Below, in pieces: positions 8,293 to 21,903 of a stretch of DNA of 64,000 nt; position 1 is the first letter of the stretch; the number at the start of each line of letters is the position of its first letter. Under the pieces are notes generated by a model. The model saw only the letters and a program-made list of their open reading frames with translations. It made no database searches and was not told the DNA's origin. The translations under genes and the position numbers were made by a program. The DNA lies in assembly GCF_001665235.1 (NCBI RefSeq), contig NZ_LZSC01000021.1, positions 182,691-246,690 on the forward strand, in the 5' to 3' direction. This stretch comes from Mycobacterium sp. 1100029.7. Lineage in GTDB: Bacteria > Actinomycetota > Actinomycetes > Mycobacteriales > Mycobacteriaceae.

Positions 8293-9021
8293 ATGCCTGA
8301 AGCGGACCTGCACTTCTACTTCGACCCGGTCTGCCAGTTCGCTTGGATGACCAGCAAGTGGGTTCGACGGGTCATGGCTGCACGGGACTACACGGTGGAG
8401 TGGCGGCTGATTTCGCTGCGCATGGTCAATGAACACATCGATTACGCGACGCATTTCCCGGCCGATTACGAGGCCTACCACCAGGCCGGCTTGAAGATGC
8501 TCCGAGTCGCCGCCCGCACTCGATCCGAACTGGGACCCCACGCGATCGATGGATTGCAAGCCTCCTTCGGTGCCCACATTTTCGACCGCCCGCCATGGCC
8601 GAGCACGCGGGAGCGCAACGACACCATCGGCCACCGAGAGCATATGCAGGCCATTCTGACCAACGCGGGCCTGCCGATCGAGTTCGCCGAATCTTTAGAT
8701 GACACAAGCTGGGACGAAGAGATCGCCACCGAGACCCGGCACGCTCGCACGTTGACCGGGAAGGACGTCGGAACGCCGATCCTGCACGTGGATCCGCCGG
8801 ATGGCGTCGCCTTTTTCGGGCCGGTCATCAGCCGGCTACCAGACCCGGATGATTCCGTGCAGCTGTGGGACAACGTCCTCGGGCTTGCGCGGTTTGGTGG
8901 ATTCTCCGAGCTCAAGCGAAGTCTGCGCGAGCAACCTCAGCTGGAAGTGTTCGGCAATTCCACCGAAGTCGTTGGAAAGCAGGAGGACTGGCACCAGGGC
9001 AGTCGGCGTCTCAAGCACTAG
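8293..9021 (+). CDS. Rv2466c-like mycothiol-dependent nitroreductase family protein (DsbA fold)
   Basis: The 242-residue protein aligns by eye over its length with mycobacterial Rv2466c, a DsbA/FrnE-fold enzyme that uses mycothiol and reduces nitro compounds. Shared segments include FDPVC..AW.TS.WV near the N terminus, GTPILHV and GVAFFGPV.SR.P near 165-185, and a final FSELKR. Rv2466c has a CPWC active site; here it reads CQFA, so the first Cys (C14) is kept and the second is Ala17. This allows only a monothiol mechanism. The ATG at 8293 follows GGAGTGGG. Confidence 0.82.
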   Translation: MPEADLHFYFDPVCQFAWMTSKWVRRVMAARDYTVEWRLISLRMVNEHIDYATHFPADYEAYHQAGLKMLRVAARTRSELGPHAIDGLQASFGAHIFDRPPWPSTRERNDTIGHREHMQAILTNAGLPIEFAESLDDTSWDEEIATETRHARTLTGKDVGTPILHVDPPDGVAFFGPVISRLPDPDDSVQLWDNVLGLARFGGFSELKRSLREQPQLEVFGNSTEVVGKQEDWHQGSRRLKH

Positions 9022-9142
9022 CACGCACGACCAATACTCTTCTATGCCCTGAGAAGAAACGATATGGCGCACGGTACGAACCGCGAAGCCCCGGCGACGC
9101 CCCCGAACGAGCGATCCCACGCCGTACGGCAGCGATCACCAT

Positions 9143-9952
9143 TCACAGGTGCGCCTCCCGGGCCCAAATGTCGAGAACATCGTGACGCCCGTCGACCGCT
9201 AACCCATCGGTTGAGCGCCGATTCCACAGCAGCAGTAACACCTCACCTGAGTGCGCCAGCAGTCTGGTGTCAGCCGGAACAGGCGATGCGCCGCGGCCGA
9301 ATTGCGGTGTCTCTGTACTGATATTGACCCACCACCGTTGGTCGGTATCCGTCGTGCTCAGTTCTAGGACTGCCGGGTGTTGGGTGCGCAGCGTCTTGGC
9401 GTACCGGCCCGCGAATCCGCAGACCATTTCGTCGACCCCGTCCGCCGCGATCGGCGTCGGCAGCCCAGCGCCGCCGATCGGCGCGGTGGACACACCGGCA
9501 TTCTCGACATCCACCCCGTGAATCACGGTTTCGTGCAGCATGCGGCGCGCCCAGAACGTTCGGCTCGAGGTGACATTCCAAATGGTCCAGCAGGCAAGGT
9601 CGTCAGACGCCAGATGCAATCGCTCCACCAGGAGTGAGTGCGCGCCGCTGAGCCGTCGCAGTGCGCCCGCGAAGTCGGTCACGTCGTCATTCTCGAAGTC
9701 CGCTAATCTCGGGCGCTGCGTGCAGGCTTCGCCGACCACGACCGCCGTCCAGCGGTACACCGCGTCAAGGTGATTGACGAGTTCACCCAGCGTCCATCCC
9801 GAGCAGAACGGAATCTCTGCGTCAGACGTTCGTTCATGGGCGGCTTCGATGAGCCGGCGACCGTAGCTATCGAGCGCTTCAACGTAGTCGGCGTCGCTGA
9901 AGGTGGACTGGAACTGTTGATTTGCCGCTGTCATACCGATGTCGCGAGTCAC
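9143..9952 (-). CDS. Mycothiol-dependent maleylpyruvate-isomerase-family protein
   Basis: This 269-residue protein belongs to the DinB-like TIGR03083/MDMPI family. The N-terminal four-helix domain has the typical WTLGELVNHLDAVYRW segment and, further on, RRMLHETVIHGVDVENA, where His and Glu residues bind a divalent metal. Family members catalyse mycothiol-dependent isomerisation or thiol transfer; most are uncharacterised. The GTG start at 9952 is preceded by GAGGAG. It is convergent with the Rv2466c-like gene and precedes no other gene on its strand. Confidence 0.8.
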   Translation of the reverse strand: MTRDIGMTAANQQFQSTFSDADYVEALDSYGRRLIEAAHERTSDAEIPFCSGWTLGELVNHLDAVYRWTAVVVGEACTQRPRLADFENDDVTDFAGALRRLSGAHSLLVERLHLASDDLACWTIWNVTSSRTFWARRMLHETVIHGVDVENAGVSTAPIGGAGLPTPIAADGVDEMVCGFAGRYAKTLRTQHPAVLELSTTDTDQRWWVNISTETPQFGRGASPVPADTRLLAHSGEVLLLLWNRRSTDGLAVDGRHDVLDIWAREAHL

Positions 9953-10033
9953 GTTGCTCCTCGTGGTGGTGCAAACTGATGCAGAACGATCAACAACCGC
10001 CGAAAGTCCGGGTGTCGCGCGATGGCACCACAG

Positions 10034-11245
10034 TTACACCGTGGTGATCAATGCGCCGCTGTCTTTGAGCGCTTGAATCTCGGCATCGGTGCAGCCGATG
10101 AGTTTCAAGATCTCTTCGTTGTGTTCGCCTTGGTGAGCAGGTATTTGATCGCTCAACAACCCGTTGTCATCACTGAAGTGCCACGGTGGCGCCGGGATAG
10201 TGATCGCCCCCCCGTGCCGGTCGGACACTTCGCGAGTCGTCACCCACTCTTTGGCCCAGTCGGTCTCGTTGAATTCTGCGATGTCACGCACTCTTCCCGT
10301 GGCGATCTTGGCCTCGTCCAATTGCGCATCAAGGGATTCCATCGAGTCGAACGTGTGGATCCAAGCCTGCATGATCGCATGCAGCTCGTCGACGTGTTCC
10401 CGACGCAACTCGGCGGTGCGAAATCGTGGATCGTCGGCGAGATCCGGTCTGCGCATCGCGTGCAGGTAGAGCGGAAACGACATGCTCCCAACGATACTCA
10501 TCGGGGCCACAAACAGTTCACCTTCCGGACTGGTGAAGAACTGACAGTCGGTGCCGCCGAGAATCGGCGGCTCGGCGCCGAGGTCTGTGCCGGACAAGTC
10601 GTAGTGGATGCGTTCGTTCAGCGAGGTGAGCACAGCGGCCATGGCGACGTCGATGTACTGTCCTTTTCCGGTGATTCGGCGTCGCTGCAGCGCGGCCAGG
10701 ACGGCGATCGCCGCGTGCAGTCCGCTGTAGACGTCACCGTGTGAGAGTGCATCGTTGCGGGCATGATCATCGTCGACACCGAACTGTCGCATGGTGTTTC
10801 GGGTGAAGCCGACTTCGGCCTGAACAGTCGGCGCGTATGCCATTCTGGTTCGCCAAGGCCCGGACTGGCCGTAGCCACTGATCGATGCGTAGACCACGGC
10901 GGGGTTACGTTCGGACACCGAGTCGTAGCCAAGGCCGAATGCCGCCAGCGCGCCGGGCCGGAAATTCTCGACGATCACATCTGCGGTGTCGCACAGCTGG
11001 GCGACAACCGCACGGGCAGCAGGCACATTGAGGTCAATGCTGAGATTGCGTTTCCCGGCGTTCTGCTGCGCGTAGTAGCCGCTGATCTCGCCCGTTCGCG
11101 GATACGCTGCCCGGCTGATATCGCCAGCCGGCGGTTCGATTTTAATGACTTCGGCGCCGAGATCGAGCAGGTGCTTGGTGCAGTGCGGCCCGGCGAGGAC
11201 GCGGGTGAAGTCCACAACGCGGACACCTTCGAGTGGCAGAGTCAT
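10034..11245 (-). CDS. CaiB/BaiF-type (family III) CoA-transferase
   Basis: This 403-residue protein is a family III CoA-transferase. It opens with LEGVRVVDFTRVLAGPHCTKHLLDLGAEVIKIE in pieces typical of the family and has Asp171 in the segment SHGDVYSG, the catalytic aspartate that forms an anhydride with the acyl group. Such enzymes move CoA between carboxylic acids or racemise 2-methylacyl-CoAs. The ATG at 11245 is one base after the hydratase stop codon and is served by GAAGGA in the end of that gene, so the two are translationally coupled. Confidence 0.9.
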   Translation of the reverse strand: MTLPLEGVRVVDFTRVLAGPHCTKHLLDLGAEVIKIEPPAGDISRAAYPRTGEISGYYAQQNAGKRNLSIDLNVPAARAVVAQLCDTADVIVENFRPGALAAFGLGYDSVSERNPAVVYASISGYGQSGPWRTRMAYAPTVQAEVGFTRNTMRQFGVDDDHARNDALSHGDVYSGLHAAIAVLAALQRRRITGKGQYIDVAMAAVLTSLNERIHYDLSGTDLGAEPPILGGTDCQFFTSPEGELFVAPMSIVGSMSFPLYLHAMRRPDLADDPRFRTAELRREHVDELHAIMQAWIHTFDSMESLDAQLDEAKIATGRVRDIAEFNETDWAKEWVTTREVSDRHGGAITIPAPPWHFSDDNGLLSDQIPAHQGEHNEEILKLIGCTDAEIQALKDSGALITTV

Positions 11246-11246
11246 G

Positions 11247-12080
11247 TCAGCGTCCTTCGAATCGAGCGGCCCCGGGGCCATTGGCGATCATGGACGCCAC
11301 GCCGGTCTTCAGATCCTCGGATCGCCAGTATTCCCTTTGCAATTCAGCCATCGCATCATCGGTGGCGGCGACTCCGTGCGCTACCGCGTGAGACACGATC
11401 GCCTTGGTCGAAGCGTGTGCCAGAGTCGGACCGTTGGCGAGCTCGTGCGCTAGCGACATGCTGGCTTCGCCGAGCTTCTGGTCGGGGACCACGCGATTGA
11501 TGATGTTCCAGCGCTCCAGCGTGCGGGCATCGTAGCGGCGCGCCAGCAGGGCCATCTCTTTGGCGCGCGCTGAGCCCGCTCGCTCAGTGATGCGCTGGAT
11601 GGCGCCCATCAAAGGATTGAGTCCAAGCGTGGCTTCGACGCAACCAATCTTGGCTGACTCGCTGGCCACGATCAGGTCGCACGCCAACGCAAGCTCAAAT
11701 CCCCCACCGACGGCGGCACCGTGAACTGCGGCCACGACCGGTATTGGCAGCGAGTCGAAGGCGCGCAGGACGCCCACCGGGTCGAATTCAAGCGGGGCTT
11801 CGCCGCGTTCGGCGCTCCCAAAAAGCGCGATGTCGGCGCCGGCGCAGAAGTTCCGTAAACCGCTGCGCAGCAGTACCGCTCGTGCCCCCTCGGTCTCGGC
11901 CCACCGCAGCCCCTCGAGGATGCCGTCGGTCAGCGCCGTCCCGAGAAAGTTGTGCGGAGGATGCTGCATCGTCAGCACCGCAACGTGGCCGTCGAGTTCG
12001 CGTCCCACGCTGGGCGTTTCCGGACCTGGGACCACCAGGTGAGACGGCGCCCCAACTGGCGCCTGCGCTGCTCGATTCAT
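11247..12080 (-). CDS. Enoyl-CoA hydratase/isomerase (crotonase fold)
   Basis: This 277-residue crotonase keeps both catalytic glutamates of enoyl-CoA hydratase: Glu129 in GGGFELAL and Glu149 in CVEATLGL. The oxyanion segment NFCAGADI is at 78-85. The ATG at 12080 is preceded by CAGGAG, and longer starts would run through a perfect palindrome at 12096-12111. It is the first gene of a two-gene operon with the CoA-transferase, which suggests activation and hydration of an unsaturated acid. The palindrome matches the TetR sites on the other arm. Confidence 0.9.
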   Translation of the reverse strand: MNRAAQAPVGAPSHLVVPGPETPSVGRELDGHVAVLTMQHPPHNFLGTALTDGILEGLRWAETEGARAVLLRSGLRNFCAGADIALFGSAERGEAPLEFDPVGVLRAFDSLPIPVVAAVHGAAVGGGFELALACDLIVASESAKIGCVEATLGLNPLMGAIQRITERAGSARAKEMALLARRYDARTLERWNIINRVVPDQKLGEASMSLAHELANGPTLAHASTKAIVSHAVAHGVAATDDAMAELQREYWRSEDLKTGVASMIANGPGAARFEGR

Positions 12081-12095
12081 CTCGAAACTCCTGAC

Positions 12096-12111
12096 TATGT
12101 CGATCGACATA
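12096..12111. promoter_or_regulatory. TetR operator, copy 3 (before the hydratase gene)
   Basis: TATGTCGATCGACATA is a perfect 16-bp palindrome beginning 16 bases upstream of the hydratase start codon. It fits TATGT-N6-ACATA, the same pattern as the sites before the TetR and SDR genes. A weaker relative, TATGA-N6-ACATG, is at 12165-12180. This ties the CoA-transferase/hydratase operon to the TetR regulator 8 kb away. Confidence 0.6.
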
Positions 12112-12469
12112 TTAATAACTACCTTGTTAGCACGTATTTGAGAGCACATCAATCCCCAACTAAGTATGATGAGCGACATGGATATAGGGGAAGCGGCGGT
12201 CGCGGACGGATGATCACCGCTGCGCGCCGGCTGTCGTCACCGAGAGCGCGGCGCCGCGCTGCTTGCGGTGATTCGGATGCGTAGCTGACATGAGCGGTGG
12301 CGTCGGCATAGTGCAGCAGCGCGACCTTGGTTGACGCCGATCGGCGCGGCAATTCAGCTCGGCGAACTCCAGCCGGCCGCCGGCCCGCGGCTCACCGAGG
12401 CGGCCATCTGACGACGATCATGTCGCTTTTCCGCCAGTGTTGTCGGTGATCGGGTGTAACTGTTGAAGC
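12112..12469. other. Intergenic region without a clear gene
   Basis: Divergent promoters for the hydratase and alkA genes should lie here. A plus-strand frame at about 12310-12411 ends TEAAI-stop and reads like the tail of a decayed gene, but no upstream part can be joined to it. Small ORFs here have no ribosome-binding site. Confidence 0.3.
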
Positions 12470-13957
12470 GTGCATGACGATTTCGAACGCTGCTACCGGG
12501 CCGTGCAGTCCAAGGACGCCCGGTTCGACGGATGGTTCGTCACCGCCGTGCTGACCACCGGCATCTATTGCCGGCCCAGTTGCCCCGTACATCCGCCGTT
12601 CGCTCGCAACGTGCGGTTCTACCCGACCGCGGCGGCCGCGCAGCGAGCCGGTTTCCGCGCCTGCAAGCGCTGCCGTCCCGACGCCTCACCCGGATCACCG
12701 GAGTGGAACGTGCGCGGCGACGTCGTGGCGCGGGCCATGCGCCTTATCGCCGACGGCACGGTGGACCGTGACGGCGTCGGCGGCCTGGCCACCCACCTCG
12801 GATACACGACGCGACAACTCGAGCGACTGCTGCAGGCCGAGGTCGGCGCCGGGCCGCTCGCGCTGGCCCGCGCGCAACGAAGCCAGACCGCGCGGCTGCT
12901 GATCGAGACGACGGATCTGCCGTTCGGCGACGTCGCTTTCGCCGCCGGATTCTCCAGCATTCGCCAGTTCAACGACACCGTGCGCTTGGTGTTCGAAAGC
13001 ACGCCAACCGCATTGCGCCAACGCGCAGCGGCCCGATCGGGGTCCGTCGTGAGTTCGCCTGGGACAGTGGGTCTTCGGCTGCCAGTGCGCACACCGTTCG
13101 CGTACGAGGGCGTCTTCGGTCATCTCGCCGCGGGCGCCGCCCACGGATGTGAGGAAGTGCGCGACGGAGCATACCGGCGCAGCCTGCGGCTTCCGGTCGG
13201 CAACGCGGTGGTGTCGCTGACGCCGGCTGTCGATCAGGTGCGCTGCCTGCTGGTGCTCGACGACTTCCGCGACCTGACAACCGCGATTGCCCGGTGTCGC
13301 CGGCTGCTCGATCTCGACGCCGATCCCGAAGCGATCGTGGATTCGCTGCGCGGCGACCCGCTGTTGGCGCCCGCGGTGGCCAAAGCGCCGGGACAACGGA
13401 TTCCGCGTACGGTCGACGAGGCCGAACTGGCGGTGCGCGCGGTGCTGGGCCAGCAAGTGTCGACGAAGGCCGCTCGTACGCACGCCGGCAGACTGGTCGC
13501 CGCCTACGGAACGCCGGTGCACGACCCCGAAGGTGCACTGACGCATACCTTTCCGTCCGTCGAACAACTTGCCGAGATCGACCCCGTCCATCTCGCGGTG
13601 CCCAAGGCCCGGCAACGGACGCTGACTGCCCTGATCGCCGGGCTCACCGACGGCAGCGTCACCTTGGACGCCGGCAGCGACTGGGACGTGGCGCGCAGCC
13701 AGTTGCTGGCGCTGCCCGGCATCGGCCCCTGGACCGCAGAGGTGATCGCGATGCGCGGCCTCGGTGACCCGGACGCGTTTCCCGCCAGTGACCTCGGGCT
13801 GCAACTCGCCGCCAAGGACCTCGGCCTGCCGACGAATCAACGAAAGCTCATTGAATACAGCGCGCACTGGCGCCCCTGGCGCTCGTATGCCACCCAACAC
13901 TTGTGGGCCACCCTCGAGCATCCGGTGAACCATTGGCCGCCACAGGAGGTCGCATGA
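12470..13957 (+). CDS. alkA: Fused Ada regulator/AlkA 3-methyladenine DNA glycosylase
   Basis: The 495-residue protein joins three modules. Residues 1-75 are an Ada methyl-acceptor domain with zinc-binding Cys34, Cys38, Cys65 and Cys68 (Cys34 aligns with the methyl-accepting Cys38 of E. coli Ada). Residues 80-190 are an AraC-type DNA-binding domain. Residues about 205-495 are AlkA, with helix-hairpin-helix LPGIGPW.AEVIAMR and catalytic Asp441. The length matches M. tuberculosis Rv1317c as I remember it. It senses methyl-phosphotriesters and excises alkylated bases. The GTG start has only a weak ribosome-binding site. The stop overlaps ogt by 4 bases. Confidence 0.95.
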   Translation: MHDDFERCYRAVQSKDARFDGWFVTAVLTTGIYCRPSCPVHPPFARNVRFYPTAAAAQRAGFRACKRCRPDASPGSPEWNVRGDVVARAMRLIADGTVDRDGVGGLATHLGYTTRQLERLLQAEVGAGPLALARAQRSQTARLLIETTDLPFGDVAFAAGFSSIRQFNDTVRLVFESTPTALRQRAAARSGSVVSSPGTVGLRLPVRTPFAYEGVFGHLAAGAAHGCEEVRDGAYRRSLRLPVGNAVVSLTPAVDQVRCLLVLDDFRDLTTAIARCRRLLDLDADPEAIVDSLRGDPLLAPAVAKAPGQRIPRTVDEAELAVRAVLGQQVSTKAARTHAGRLVAAYGTPVHDPEGALTHTFPSVEQLAEIDPVHLAVPKARQRTLTALIAGLTDGSVTLDAGSDWDVARSQLLALPGIGPWTAEVIAMRGLGDPDAFPASDLGLQLAAKDLGLPTNQRKLIEYSAHWRPWRSYATQHLWATLEHPVNHWPPQEVA

Positions 13958-14445
13958 TCCAGTACCGCACCGTCGACAGCCCGATCGGACTGCTGACCCT
14001 GGCCGGCCGCGGCAAGGTGTTGACCAACTTGCGCATGGTCGACCAGACCTACGAACCGAGCCGGGCCGACTGGTCGCCGGACCCGAAAGCATTTAGTGCA
14101 GCCGTCGATCAACTCGGTGCCTATTTTGCCGGCGAGCTGACCGAGTTCGACGTCGAGCTCGACCTGGGCGGTACGGAATTCCAGCGCCGCGTGTGGCGGG
14201 CGCTGCTGACCATTCCGTATGGACAGACACGGTCGTATGGCGAAATCGCTGAACAGATCGGGGCGCCGGGCGCCGCCCGTGCCGTCGGGTTGGCCAACGG
14301 GCACAATCCGATCGCGATCGTCGTTCCTTGCCATCGGGTCATCGGTTCGAATGGAAGTCTGACCGGCTTCGGCGGCGGGCTCGGCCGAAAGCGCACGCTG
14401 CTTGAATTGGAAAAGCAGCGAGAATATCTCACGTTATTTGACTGA
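13954..14445 (+). CDS. ogt: Methylated-DNA--protein-cysteine methyltransferase
   Basis: This 163-residue suicide enzyme removes O6-alkyl groups from guanine onto its own Cys126 in the motif PCHRV. The DNA-binding segment [11 protein letters not shown] precedes it. AGGAGG lies before the ATG, which overlaps the alkA stop as ATGA, so the two repair genes are one operon, probably induced by the methylated Ada domain. It is convergent with the rRNA operon; a shared terminator lies between. Confidence 0.96.
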   Translation: MIQYRTVDSPIGLLTLAGRGKVLTNLRMVDQTYEPSRADWSPDPKAFSAAVDQLGAYFAGELTEFDVELDLGGTEFQRRVWRALLTIPYGQTRSYGEIAEQIGAPGAARAVGLANGHNPIAIVVPCHRVIGSNGSLTGFGGGLGRKRTLLELEKQREYLTLFD

Positions 14446-14455
14446 CCCAGAATGC

Positions 14456-14485
14456 AAAAACACCCCCTTTGCAGGGGGTGTTTTT
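14456..14485. terminator. Bidirectional intrinsic terminator between ogt and rrf
   Basis: A perfect 12-bp stem (CACCCCC/GGGGGTG with flanking A5/T5) encloses the loop TTTGCA. Because the stem is bounded by A-runs on one side and T-runs on the other it works in both directions, closing the alkA-ogt operon and the rRNA operon. Classical terminators this clean are rare in mycobacteria outside rRNA operons. Confidence 0.9.
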
Positions 14486-14490
14486 GTGTT

Positions 14491-14605
14491 GTTCGGCGGT
14501 GTCCTACTTTTCCACCCGATCGGGCAGTATCATTGGCGCTGACAGGCTTAGCTTCCGGGTTCGGAATGGGACCGGGCGTTTCCCTGTCGCTGTGGCCGCC
14601 GTAAC
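14491..14605 (-). rRNA. rrf: 5S ribosomal RNA
   Basis: On the minus strand the sequence starts TTACGGCGGCCACAGCG and ends CACCGCCGAAC, with the conserved CCCGGTCCCATTCCGAAC in between, which is a mycobacterial 5S rRNA. The first and last bases pair to form helix I. Ends are accurate to a few bases. It is the last gene of the rRNA operon. Confidence 0.95.
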
Positions 14606-14632
14606 TCTATTTATTTTTCATTCAAGTGTTCT

Positions 14633-14694
14633 GGTGGGGGGTGTGGTATTGCGCATTCTGCGGCATATAGCCGCTGAAGAATAGTGGTTGCGAG
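14633..14694 (-). other. 23S-5S spacer: right arm of the 23S processing stem
   Basis: On the minus strand CTCGCAACCACTATTC (14679-14694) and, further on, AATACCACACCC (about 14639-14650) are complementary to segments at 17859-17874 and 17883-17894 in the 16S-23S spacer. The two arms would pair around the whole 23S rRNA, giving the RNase III processing stalk. The material between the two blocks differs in length on the two sides and would bulge out as a hairpin. Confidence 0.75.
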
Positions 14695-14699
14695 TTGTG

Positions 14700-19593
<4,894 letters not shown>

Positions 19594-19800
19594 CTCCTCG
19601 ATAGACGAGGTGAATTTCGAATCAGAGATAATCTGACCTAACAAAAAGACGCCACATAACTGGCATCAAAAAAACGACCATACCCACACACGGGGAGTGT
19701 TTTAAGTATGGTCAAAAAAACAACAACAAACAAAAACACCAAACACACTATTGAGTTCTCAAACAACACTCTTACTTGTTCTCGCCCTCTTCGGGGCAAC
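19594..19800 (-). promoter_or_regulatory. rRNA leader with antitermination box and hairpins
   Basis: The transcribed leader holds the conserved mycobacterial antitermination element TTGTTTGAGAACTCAATAG (near 19748-19766 on the minus strand), a hairpin with an 8-bp stem GACCATAC/GTATGGTC at 19676-19713, and a small CCTCG/CGAGG hairpin at about 19595-19610 just before 16S. These should load Nus factors and guide RNase III processing of 16S. Confidence 0.75.
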
Positions 19801-19806
19801 CCTGCC

Positions 19807-19836
19807 AGCTTAATATAAATCTGGCGGAGTCGTCAA
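19807..19836 (-). promoter_or_regulatory. Proximal rRNA promoter (PCL1-like)
   Basis: On the minus strand TTGACG (19836-19831) and TAAGCT (19812-19807) are 18 bases apart. They are followed by GGCAGGGTTGCCCCGAAG, which matches the sequence at the PCL1 promoter of the M. tuberculosis rrn operon as I remember it. Transcription should start near 19800. Confidence 0.75.
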
Positions 19837-19884
19837 CCCCCAATTTTTTGCGATCTTGGTGATCGCTGCGAGGGCAGCCGTGCC

Positions 19885-19914
19885 AGGTTAATACCAATCC
19901 GGCGAGGGAGTCAA
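19885..19914 (-). promoter_or_regulatory. Distal tandem rRNA promoter
   Basis: A second element, TTGACT (19914-19909), an 18-base spacer containing CGCCGGATTGGTAT and TAACCT (19890-19885), followed by GGCACGGCTGCCC, repeats the layout of the proximal promoter 78 bases upstream. It lies between the murA stop codon and PCL1. The shared spacer and downstream sequence suggest a duplicated promoter cassette. Confidence 0.7.
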
Positions 19915-19969
19915 GCCCCGGTCTCGGTCTCCTTGAGTGGTGACCGCGCCTGTGGGGCACTGACTTTGG

Positions 19970-21223
19970 CTACTGTACCCGCTCGATCTCCGCTCCCAAA
20001 ATCGCCAGGTTTTCGACGAACAACGGGTAGCCCCGATCGATGTGAAAGACGTCGTGAACCTCGGTGTCACCGTCGGCCACCAGACCCGCCAACACCAGGC
20101 CGGCACCGGCGCGAATGTCCGAACACCACACCGGTGCGCTGGACAGTTGCGGCAGACCGCGCACCACGGCGTGATGTCCGTCAGTACGGGCATCGGCGCC
20201 GAGCCGGATCATTTCTTCGACGAATCGGAAGCGCGCTTCGAACACGTTCTCCGTGATCATCGACGTGCCGTCGGAGATGGACGCCAGGGCGATCGCCATC
20301 GGTTGCAGGTCGGTCGGGAATCCGGGGAACGGCAGCGTCGCAACGTTCATCGCCTTGGGGCGCTCGTACTGGGTGATGCGAAAGCTGTTGTCGGTCTGGG
20401 TCACGGTGGCGCCCGCGTCGTGCAGTTTGTGCAGCACGACCTGCAGATGAGCCGGATCGATACCCGTCACCGAGATGTCGCCGCGGGTGATCGCGGCGGC
20501 GATTCCCCAGGTGGCGGCCACGATGCGGTCACCGATCACCCGGTGCTCGGTGGGATGAAGCCGTTCGACCCCGGTGATCGTCATGGTCGCCGAACCGGCG
20601 CCTTCGATGTGGGCACCCATCTGGTTGAGCATCGTGCACAGGTCGACCACGTCGGGTTCGCGCGCCGCGTTGTGGATCGTGGTCACACCCTCGGCGACGA
20701 CGGCGGCCATCAAGATGTTCTCGGTGGCCCCCACTGAGGGGAATTCCAACTGAATCTCCGCGCCGCGCAACGTTTCTGCGTGTGCCACCACACAACCGTG
20801 TTCGATGTTGCAGGTCGCGCCGAGCTGTCGCAGACCGGCCTGGTGCATGTCCAGCGGCCGGGACCCGATCGCGTCACCGCCGGGCAGCGCGACCTTGGCA
20901 CGCTTGCACCGCCCGACCAGCGGTCCCAGCACACAGACCGACGCGCGGAACTGTCGCACCGCGGCGAAGTCGGCGTCGTACTTGGGTTCGTCGGGAGAGG
21001 TGATGCGGGCGACGTCGCCGTCGAGCTCGACGGTGGCGCCCAGGCCGCGCAACACCTCGGCCATCAGCGGCACGTCGAGGATGTCGGGGCAGTTGGTGAT
21101 CGTGCTGGTGCCCTCGGCCAGCAGCGTCGCGGCCATCAGCTTGAGCACGCTGTTCTTGGCGCCCCCGACGGCGACTTCGCCTGACAACCGGTTGCCGCCG
21201 GTCACCACGAATCGCTCAGCCAC
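19970..21223 (-). CDS. murA: UDP-N-acetylglucosamine 1-carboxyvinyltransferase
   Basis: MurA transfers enolpyruvate from PEP to UDP-GlcNAc, the first committed step of peptidoglycan synthesis, in the cytosol. The 417-residue length, N-terminal [13 protein letters not shown] and ALPGGDAIG loop are diagnostic. The usual catalytic Cys (fosfomycin target) is Asp117 here, as in other mycobacteria, which explains intrinsic fosfomycin resistance. The start is GTG. The rRNA operon follows on the same strand. Confidence 0.97.
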   Translation of the reverse strand: MAERFVVTGGNRLSGEVAVGGAKNSVLKLMAATLLAEGTSTITNCPDILDVPLMAEVLRGLGATVELDGDVARITSPDEPKYDADFAAVRQFRASVCVLGPLVGRCKRAKVALPGGDAIGSRPLDMHQAGLRQLGATCNIEHGCVVAHAETLRGAEIQLEFPSVGATENILMAAVVAEGVTTIHNAAREPDVVDLCTMLNQMGAHIEGAGSATMTITGVERLHPTEHRVIGDRIVAATWGIAAAITRGDISVTGIDPAHLQVVLHKLHDAGATVTQTDNSFRITQYERPKAMNVATLPFPGFPTDLQPMAIALASISDGTSMITENVFEARFRFVEEMIRLGADARTDGHHAVVRGLPQLSSAPVWCSDIRAGAGLVLAGLVADGDTEVHDVFHIDRGYPLFVENLAILGAEIERVQ

Positions 21224-21292
21224 CCGCGTCAGTCTAGTGAAGCGCTTTCTCCTTGTCAGTCAGCTAAGGAGTTGGCCGAGTACGGTTTGGGC

Positions 21293-21871
21293 ATGGCAGT
21301 ACACCTGACCCGCATCTATACCCGGACCGGCGACGACGGGACGACGGGCCTGAGCGACTTCTCGCGCGTTTCGAAGAATGACCTGCGCCTGATCGCCTAC
21401 GCGGACTGTGACGAAGCCAACGCCGCGATCGGCGTCGCCATCGCCGTGGGGCAGCCCGACGCGGAGATCGCGGCCGTTTTGCGGCAGATTCAGAACGACC
21501 TTTTCGACGCCGGCGCGGACCTGTCGACGCCGGTGGTGGCGAACCCGAAATACCCGCCGCTGCGCGTGGCGCAGTCCTACATCGACCGGCTCGAAGAATG
21601 GTGTGACAAATATAACGAGCCGCTGCCGGCGCTGAATTCTTTTGTGCTGCCGGGCGGTTCGCCGTTATCGGCACTGCTGCACGTGGCCCGCACCGTGGCG
21701 CGCCGCGCCGAGCGGTCGGCCTGGGCGGCGGTCGATTCGGCGCCGGACACCATCAGCGTGCTGCCCGCGAAATACCTGAACCGGCTGTCGGATCTGCTGT
21801 TCATCCTTTCGCGCGCGGCCAATCCCGACGGCGACGTGTTGTGGAAACCGGGTGGTGGCGCCGAAAGGTGA
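21293..21871 (+). CDS. ATP:cob(I)alamin adenosyltransferase (PduO type)
   Basis: This 192-residue protein matches M. tuberculosis Rv1314c. The ATP-binding N terminus YTRTGDDGTTGL, the central VLPGG and the C-terminal RLSDLLF.L.R are PduO hallmarks. It makes adenosylcobalamin, the cofactor of methylmalonyl-CoA mutase. ATG at 21293 is preferred because orthologs start MAVHLTRIYTR; a TTG at 21272 touches an AAGGAG and is unlikely. It is divergent from murA with a 69-base gap. Confidence 0.93.
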   Translation: MAVHLTRIYTRTGDDGTTGLSDFSRVSKNDLRLIAYADCDEANAAIGVAIAVGQPDAEIAAVLRQIQNDLFDAGADLSTPVVANPKYPPLRVAQSYIDRLEEWCDKYNEPLPALNSFVLPGGSPLSALLHVARTVARRAERSAWAAVDSAPDTISVLPAKYLNRLSDLLFILSRAANPDGDVLWKPGGGAER

Positions 21872-21903
21872 CGCCGTAAGCGCTGGCGCCGGCGCGGTGT
21901 ACC

